Positions 59,775 through 64,000 of a stretch of 64,000 nucleotides of DNA are shown in pieces. This stretch comes from Thermohahella caldifontis (GTDB lineage Bacteria; Pseudomonadota; Gammaproteobacteria; Pseudomonadales; Oleiphilaceae). The stretch covers positions 1,736,001 to 1,800,000 of the forward strand of contig NZ_CP154858.1 of the NCBI RefSeq assembly GCF_041153465.1, given 5' to 3'. The position numbers and the translations under genes are program-made. The notes under the pieces were generated by a model. That model ran no database searches, had not been told where the DNA came from, and saw only the letters and a list, made by a program, of their open reading frames with translations. Each line of letters begins with the position of its first letter. The stretch's first letter is position 1.

Positions 59775-61375
59775 TGTCCGCCGAGCTGCCTCCCCTGTAT
59801 TATCTCGACAACCTGCGCACGCTGGTGCGCCATGTGCTCGGCCTGTACGCCGACATCCTCCCGGATGACATGCTCGGACGCAGCGAAGATTTCCTTGCGC
59901 TCCCGGACGCGGAAGCCGCATTGCTCACCCGGCTCCTGTGCCGGAAGGGTCCCCTGTTCCGGACGGACAGGCTGCATTACCCGGAAATCGGCGCACTGGA
60001 AGACGCGCTGACCGGACTGAGGGAAAAGGGCTGGATTGACCGCCCCGGCCCACCGGAGCGGGACGCCTTGCTGAGCCTGCTCACCCTCCCCGAACTGAGG
60101 CAACGGTTTGATGTGCCGGCCGCTGCCCGTACCCGCAGTGCCGTGATCCGGGCACTCTCCGATCTGGATGCGCGCGCGTTGCTGGCGCTCTCCGGTCTGG
60201 AGGTCATCGCCCTGAACACGGGTGACTGGCTGGACTGGATGCGTCTGGCCTTTTTCGGCAACCTGTATCAGGACATGACGACTTTCGTGACAGCCCAGCT
60301 CGGTGTGCAGCGCTATCCCGGCTACCGGTTGCGCCGTGCCACCCGGCTGTTCAACAGTGCGACGGAAATGGAGGCGGCCATGACACTTCACCGCCTGCGT
60401 GAAGCCGTGCCCGATCTGCCGTCGCCGGAAGCACTGAACGCAGCGGTGGCCAGTCTGCCGCCCGATACGGACCACCCCCTGCTGCAACGTCGTCGCCGCA
60501 AGGCATTGAACACCCTGGCCCGACGCGCAGAACAACTGGGCGATCCGGTTCTGGCTGAACGGCTGTATCGGGAGTCCGGCCTGCCGCCTGCCCGGGAGCG
60601 CCTCGTCCGCCTTGCCTTCCGGGACGGCCGCCTGGAGGAAGCCGAAGCCTTGCTGGAGGCCATCGCCGCTCATCCGGCCAGTGAAACGGAGCTGGCCTTT
60701 CGTGAGCGCTTTCTGCCACGACTGCTGAAAAAGCGAGGCCAGCGTGCCGAACCCGAGTGGCAGCCCGAAGCACCGGAAACACTCTGCCTGACACCTCATC
60801 CGGATGGTGTGGAAGCGGCAGTGTGCCATCATCTGGCCACACGGGGCATCACGGCCTTTCATGTGGAGAACCGGCTGTTCAATGTCCTCTTCCGCGCACA
60901 CTTTCATGACGTGCTCTTCGCCGATGTACAGGGTGCCCTGACACATCCCTTTCAGATGGCTCCCCATGACCTGCGCGACCCGGAGTTTCACGCACGGCGA
61001 CAGCCACAGATCGAACAGGCGTGGCAGGCGCTGTCCGGCCCCGACTGGACGGCACATCTGCAACGGGCCTTGTCCCGCCCGGAATGCGCCTATCTGGAAG
61101 ACTGGTTACCGGAGGGGCCCGAGGTACTCGCTCTCGCCCTGTCCCGCATACCGGCCGCCCACCTGGCGCTCATTTTCAGGCGCATGCTGCGTGACCCGCA
61201 CAGCAACTGCAGCGGCCTGCCGGATCTCATCCTGTTCCCGCCTGTGGCCGGTTACACCCTGCTTGAAGTCAAGGGGCCGGGTGACCGGCTGCAGGACAAC
61301 CAGTGGCGCTGGCTGCGCTACTTTCATCAGCACGGGCTGCCGGCCGGCCATGTCCGGGTGGTGTGGCACACATGA
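59771..61375 (+). CDS. FAN1-like VRR-NUC domain nuclease
   Basis: A 534-residue protein homologous to bacterial FAN1, a structure-specific nuclease linked to interstrand crosslink repair. The N-terminal helical domain is followed by a repeat-like middle. The C-terminal VRR-NUC domain (about 430-534) has GLPDLILFPP and LLEVKGPGDRLQDNQ, the PD-(D/E)XK active site. It overlaps the GlxA-type gene and the helicase gene, both by 4 bp. Confidence 0.9.
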   Translation: MMSAELPPLYYLDNLRTLVRHVLGLYADILPDDMLGRSEDFLALPDAEAALLTRLLCRKGPLFRTDRLHYPEIGALEDALTGLREKGWIDRPGPPERDALLSLLTLPELRQRFDVPAAARTRSAVIRALSDLDARALLALSGLEVIALNTGDWLDWMRLAFFGNLYQDMTTFVTAQLGVQRYPGYRLRRATRLFNSATEMEAAMTLHRLREAVPDLPSPEALNAAVASLPPDTDHPLLQRRRRKALNTLARRAEQLGDPVLAERLYRESGLPPARERLVRLAFRDGRLEEAEALLEAIAAHPASETELAFRERFLPRLLKKRGQRAEPEWQPEAPETLCLTPHPDGVEAAVCHHLATRGITAFHVENRLFNVLFRAHFHDVLFADVQGALTHPFQMAPHDLRDPEFHARRQPQIEQAWQALSGPDWTAHLQRALSRPECAYLEDWLPEGPEVLALALSRIPAAHLALIFRRMLRDPHSNCSGLPDLILFPPVAGYTLLEVKGPGDRLQDNQWRWLRYFHQHGLPAGHVRVVWHT

Positions 61376-63609
61376 CCGCAACCTTCTGTCTCAGTGTTCA
61401 GGAAGCGGCCCGGTTGCTGCTGCGAAACGGTGCCGCACATGCGGGACACGGTAGTCATGCACGCATCGGACAGGCGGTTCACCGCCGTCTCCGGGCCCTG
61501 TTCCCGGATGCCCGCCGCGAAGTGGTGCTGGCAGCCACCTTGCCGGCAACGGACGTCCGGATAAAGATCCAGGGGCGGGCCGATGTGATTGCCGGTCCGG
61601 ACAACGCGCCGCTCATTCTGGAATGCAAGAGCTACCGGGGCCAGCAACCTCCGGTGCCCCACCCGCTGGAGACCCTGCAGCTGCAACTGTATGGCGTGCT
61701 CTACCGGCTCCGTTACCCGCAGGCACGGGTTTCTCTGAGCCTGTACTACCTGCATGCCGATCACGATACGCCCCATGAGGTCGGTGTGGATGCGGAACCG
61801 GTCAACTCCGGACTATTACTGGAAGCGCTCGCCACGGACCTCTGCCCGCTTTTCAGTCACCTGCAGCAGCACCGGCAACACCGGTCACAGGCACTGAGGC
61901 GGCTGCCTTTCCCCTGGCCCCGCCTGCGTCCGGGTCAGACTGTCGCCCTGCGCACGCTCTACCGGGGGTATCGTCAGCAGCAGCGATGGCTGTTCCAGGC
62001 CCCTACCGGTACCGGAAAGACCCTGGCCGTCCTGTACCCCGCCCTGCGTGCCCTGGCACACCGGCCGGACAGCCGCATTCTGTATCTCAGCGCCCGCCGG
62101 GCAACCCGTGCCATGGTGCAGGATACACTGGATCGTTACGGGCAGGGCTGGCCACTGCGGATTCTGGCGCTGGAAGCCCGGACGCGGCTGTGCCGGCAAC
62201 CGGAGGGGTGCGACTGTCGGGCAGAGACCTGGGCTGCACTGGCAGAGGCCCGCCGTGATGCCCTCAGTCTGCAGGACTGGACGCCAGACGTGCTGTCCGG
62301 TATCGCACTCCGGCACCGGGTATGTCCCCATGCTCTGCAACAGGCGCTGGCCCCCTGGGCGGATGTGGTGATCGGTGACTATCACGCTGCCTTCGCCCCT
62401 GCCGGCGGTGAGAGCCTGAGGCCCTTTGGCCAGCACACCCTGCTGCTCGTGGATGAAGTCCACAACCTGCATGACCGGCTCTGCGACCACCTGTCCCTGG
62501 ACATCCCGACCGGCAAGGCGGAAGGCTTCTCCAACCTGCCGCTGGTACGTGCCGCGCGCCGCCATGCCCTTGGAGACTGGCATCCCCTCGCAGAGCTGTC
62601 TCAGCGTAGCCGCGAGCGTACACTGGAGCACGTCGGCGCCCTACTCGCTGACCTGCAGCACCAGTGGGAAAGACCGGCAGACCTGTTGCAGGATACCCGA
62701 CCCGACCAGGCCCGGCTGGAGACGCTCCTGCGCCTCGTCACACTGCTCAGGCAGCCGGAAGACACTTTGGCCTGGTGCCGGGAACCGCACTGTATCCGCC
62801 TGCGGGCGCTCGATGCCAGGGCACTGATCCGGAGCCGCCTGGACGAGGCGAGTGCCTGCGTGCTGTTTTCTGCCACCCTGTCCCCCCTGCCAGTCTGGCA
62901 GGATCTGTTTGACGTGCCGGACGCTCATACGCTGACACTACCCTCTCCCTTCCCCGAGTCACACCGCCGCGTGATCACGGTGACCGGCATTGATCTGCGC
63001 CAGCGTACCCGCACCCACAGCCTCGGGCCGGTGGCCCATCTTGCCGCCCGGATATGGCTCGCGCGCCCCGGCAACTATCTGATCTTCACCCCCACCCACC
63101 GCTACGCCCGACAACTGCTTGAAATCCTGACCGCCCTCTATCCGGATCTGCCCGTTCAGGTGGCAGGGGACGCGGAAGCCGACCACGCGCTGATGCGGCG
63201 GCTGGCCAGAGACCCACAGACCGGGCTGGTGCTGACCGCTCTGTCGGGGCGCTGGTGTGAAGGGATTGATCTGCGTGGCGAAGCGCTTGTAGGGGTGGTG
63301 GTTCTGGGCACCGGCATGCCGCCCTGGGATGACTTTCAGCGACTGAAGGCGGAAAGGCTGTCCCGGCAGGGACTCGACGGTCACCTGCATGGCTTTGTCT
63401 ATCCCGGATGGATGCGGGTGCTGCAGGCAGCCGGTCGGGTCATCCGCAGCCAGAGCGACCGCGGCGTGATCATTCTGGTGGACCAGCGCTGGTCTCAGCC
63501 CCCCTGGCGCGCACTGCTGGAAGCGACCTTTCCACAGATCCATGACAGCCGAACGCCCCGGCATCTGGAGGCGATACTGGGGCGCTTCTGGACAGATGTC
63601 AGACGCTGA
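61372..63609 (+). CDS. XPD/DinG-like Fe-S helicase with N-terminal RecB-like nuclease domain
   Basis: A 745-residue SF2 helicase. Residues 30-150 resemble a Cas4/RecB PD-(D/E)XK nuclease (RADVIAGPDNAPLILECKSY, ETLQLQLYGVLY). Walker A is APTGTGKTLAVL and the DEAH box is LLLVDEVHNLHDR. Four Cys in RLCRQPEGCDCRAET and HRVCPHAL fit an XPD-type 4Fe-4S cluster. The C-terminal motifs include GRVIRSQSDRGVIILVDQRW. It overlaps the FAN1-like gene by 4 bp, so the two are probably one repair unit. Its substrate is unknown. Confidence 0.88.
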   Translation: MTATFCLSVQEAARLLLRNGAAHAGHGSHARIGQAVHRRLRALFPDARREVVLAATLPATDVRIKIQGRADVIAGPDNAPLILECKSYRGQQPPVPHPLETLQLQLYGVLYRLRYPQARVSLSLYYLHADHDTPHEVGVDAEPVNSGLLLEALATDLCPLFSHLQQHRQHRSQALRRLPFPWPRLRPGQTVALRTLYRGYRQQQRWLFQAPTGTGKTLAVLYPALRALAHRPDSRILYLSARRATRAMVQDTLDRYGQGWPLRILALEARTRLCRQPEGCDCRAETWAALAEARRDALSLQDWTPDVLSGIALRHRVCPHALQQALAPWADVVIGDYHAAFAPAGGESLRPFGQHTLLLVDEVHNLHDRLCDHLSLDIPTGKAEGFSNLPLVRAARRHALGDWHPLAELSQRSRERTLEHVGALLADLQHQWERPADLLQDTRPDQARLETLLRLVTLLRQPEDTLAWCREPHCIRLRALDARALIRSRLDEASACVLFSATLSPLPVWQDLFDVPDAHTLTLPSPFPESHRRVITVTGIDLRQRTRTHSLGPVAHLAARIWLARPGNYLIFTPTHRYARQLLEILTALYPDLPVQVAGDAEADHALMRRLARDPQTGLVLTALSGRWCEGIDLRGEALVGVVVLGTGMPPWDDFQRLKAERLSRQGLDGHLHGFVYPGWMRVLQAAGRVIRSQSDRGVIILVDQRWSQPPWRALLEATFPQIHDSRTPRHLEAILGRFWTDVRR

Positions 63610-63999
63610 TCAGGGCAGCATGAATCCGCGAATGGCATAGAAGGCGATCGCCGCAATCACGGCCGTGGCCGGCACCGTAATGACCCACGCGGCCGCAATT
63701 TTCCAGAGATGCGAGCGCGTCACCAGCTTTTCCTTGTACACCTTCTTGAGCCGCTTGCGCTCCGGTTTGGTCAGCGGCATTTCCTTCTTGTGCTTCTTCG
63801 CCCAATCCAGCATCTGTTTCATTTCGTCCACGGAGGCACCACGGAATTCCTTCAGGAACTTCTCGATCCGCTCCCGCTCCGCCTCGTCATGTTGCTCGGC
63901 AATCTTGTGCAGCTCGGACGCATAGCTGGTCTTGAGGATCTCTCTCAGAAAGCCCACACCAAACACGGCGCCCACGGCAATGTGCGTGGTGCTGACCGG
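63610..63999 (-). CDS. PiT-family inorganic phosphate transporter, C-terminal part
   Basis: The gene runs off the right edge. Residues PVSTTHIAVGAVFGVGFLRE match the second PiT signature. A charged cytoplasmic loop and the final helix (WVITVPATAVIAAIAFYAI) follow. PiT carriers take up phosphate with cations. Confidence 0.88.
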   Translation of the reverse strand, partial: PVSTTHIAVGAVFGVGFLREILKTSYASELHKIAEQHDEAERERIEKFLKEFRGASVDEMKQMLDWAKKHKKEMPLTKPERKRLKKVYKEKLVTRSHLWKIAAAWVITVPATAVIAAIAFYAIRGFMLP

Positions 64000-64000
64000 C

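Overview
The window is about 64 kb of GC-rich, gene-dense DNA. It looks like chromosomal DNA of a gammaproteobacterium, because it carries argS-SPOR-hslVU-DUF971, ptsP-rppH, a PdhR-aceEF block, lutABC-dld, a YdgA-like DUF945 protein and a PiT carrier. I cannot fix the genus; a metabolically versatile free-living order such as the Chromatiales would fit but is a guess. I see no rRNA, tRNA, CRISPR array, insertion sequence or prophage.

Layout. 1-6.7 kb: 3' part of an assimilatory nitrate reductase (frameshifted), a BaeSR/CpxAR-like two-component pair with a Spy/CpxP-like partner, a tiny membrane protein, a soluble histidine kinase and a Sel1-repeat protein. 6.8-10.1 kb: an ion-channel-like membrane protein, a YidE/AspT-type transporter, then a scar with TetR and PaaI-like remnants. 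10.1-21.8 kb: pyruvate and lactate metabolism (aceE-aceF, pdhR, lutABC, dld, usp), tied together by PdhR-type operators in the pdhR/lutA intergenic region. 21.9-27.8 kb: a small exported protein, a hemerythrin/DUF2249/12-TM membrane protein cluster preceded by FNR/DNR-like boxes, a Lon protease and a DUF3047 protein. 27.8-33.0 kb: the branched-chain amino acid ABC transporter livKHMGF with a leader that contains an orphan terminator. 33.0-42.4 kb: a five-gene leftward locus behind a near-consensus Fur box, with a secreted protein of unknown family, a membrane b-type/beta-propeller/six-haem c fusion, an FAD amine-oxidase-like protein, a helical exported protein and a GT-C-like membrane protein. 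42.5-47.5 kb: a lipoprotein, DUF945, a yybP-ykoY (Mn2+) riboswitch with its UPF0016 Mn exporter, and a NIT-domain chemoreceptor. 47.6-58.6 kb: housekeeping (argS, SPOR protein, hslVU, DUF971, patatin, ptsP, rppH, HAD, rlmI). 58.7-64.0 kb: a GlxA-type regulator overlapping a FAN1-like nuclease and an XPD-like helicase with a nuclease domain, then the end of a PiT transporter.

How it fits together. PdhR probably links lactate oxidation to the pyruvate dehydrogenase complex. FNR/DNR-like boxes suggest oxygen or NO control of the hemerythrin cluster and of the YidE-like transporter. The Fur-box locus is the best candidate for something undescribed: an iron-limitation-induced extracytoplasmic redox system.

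A caution for the reader. At nine places the frame is restored by adding one base to a short G or C run, and all nine errors are losses. This looks like homopolymer deletion in the assembly rather than nine independent pseudogenes. Genes marked frameshifted here may be intact in the organism.
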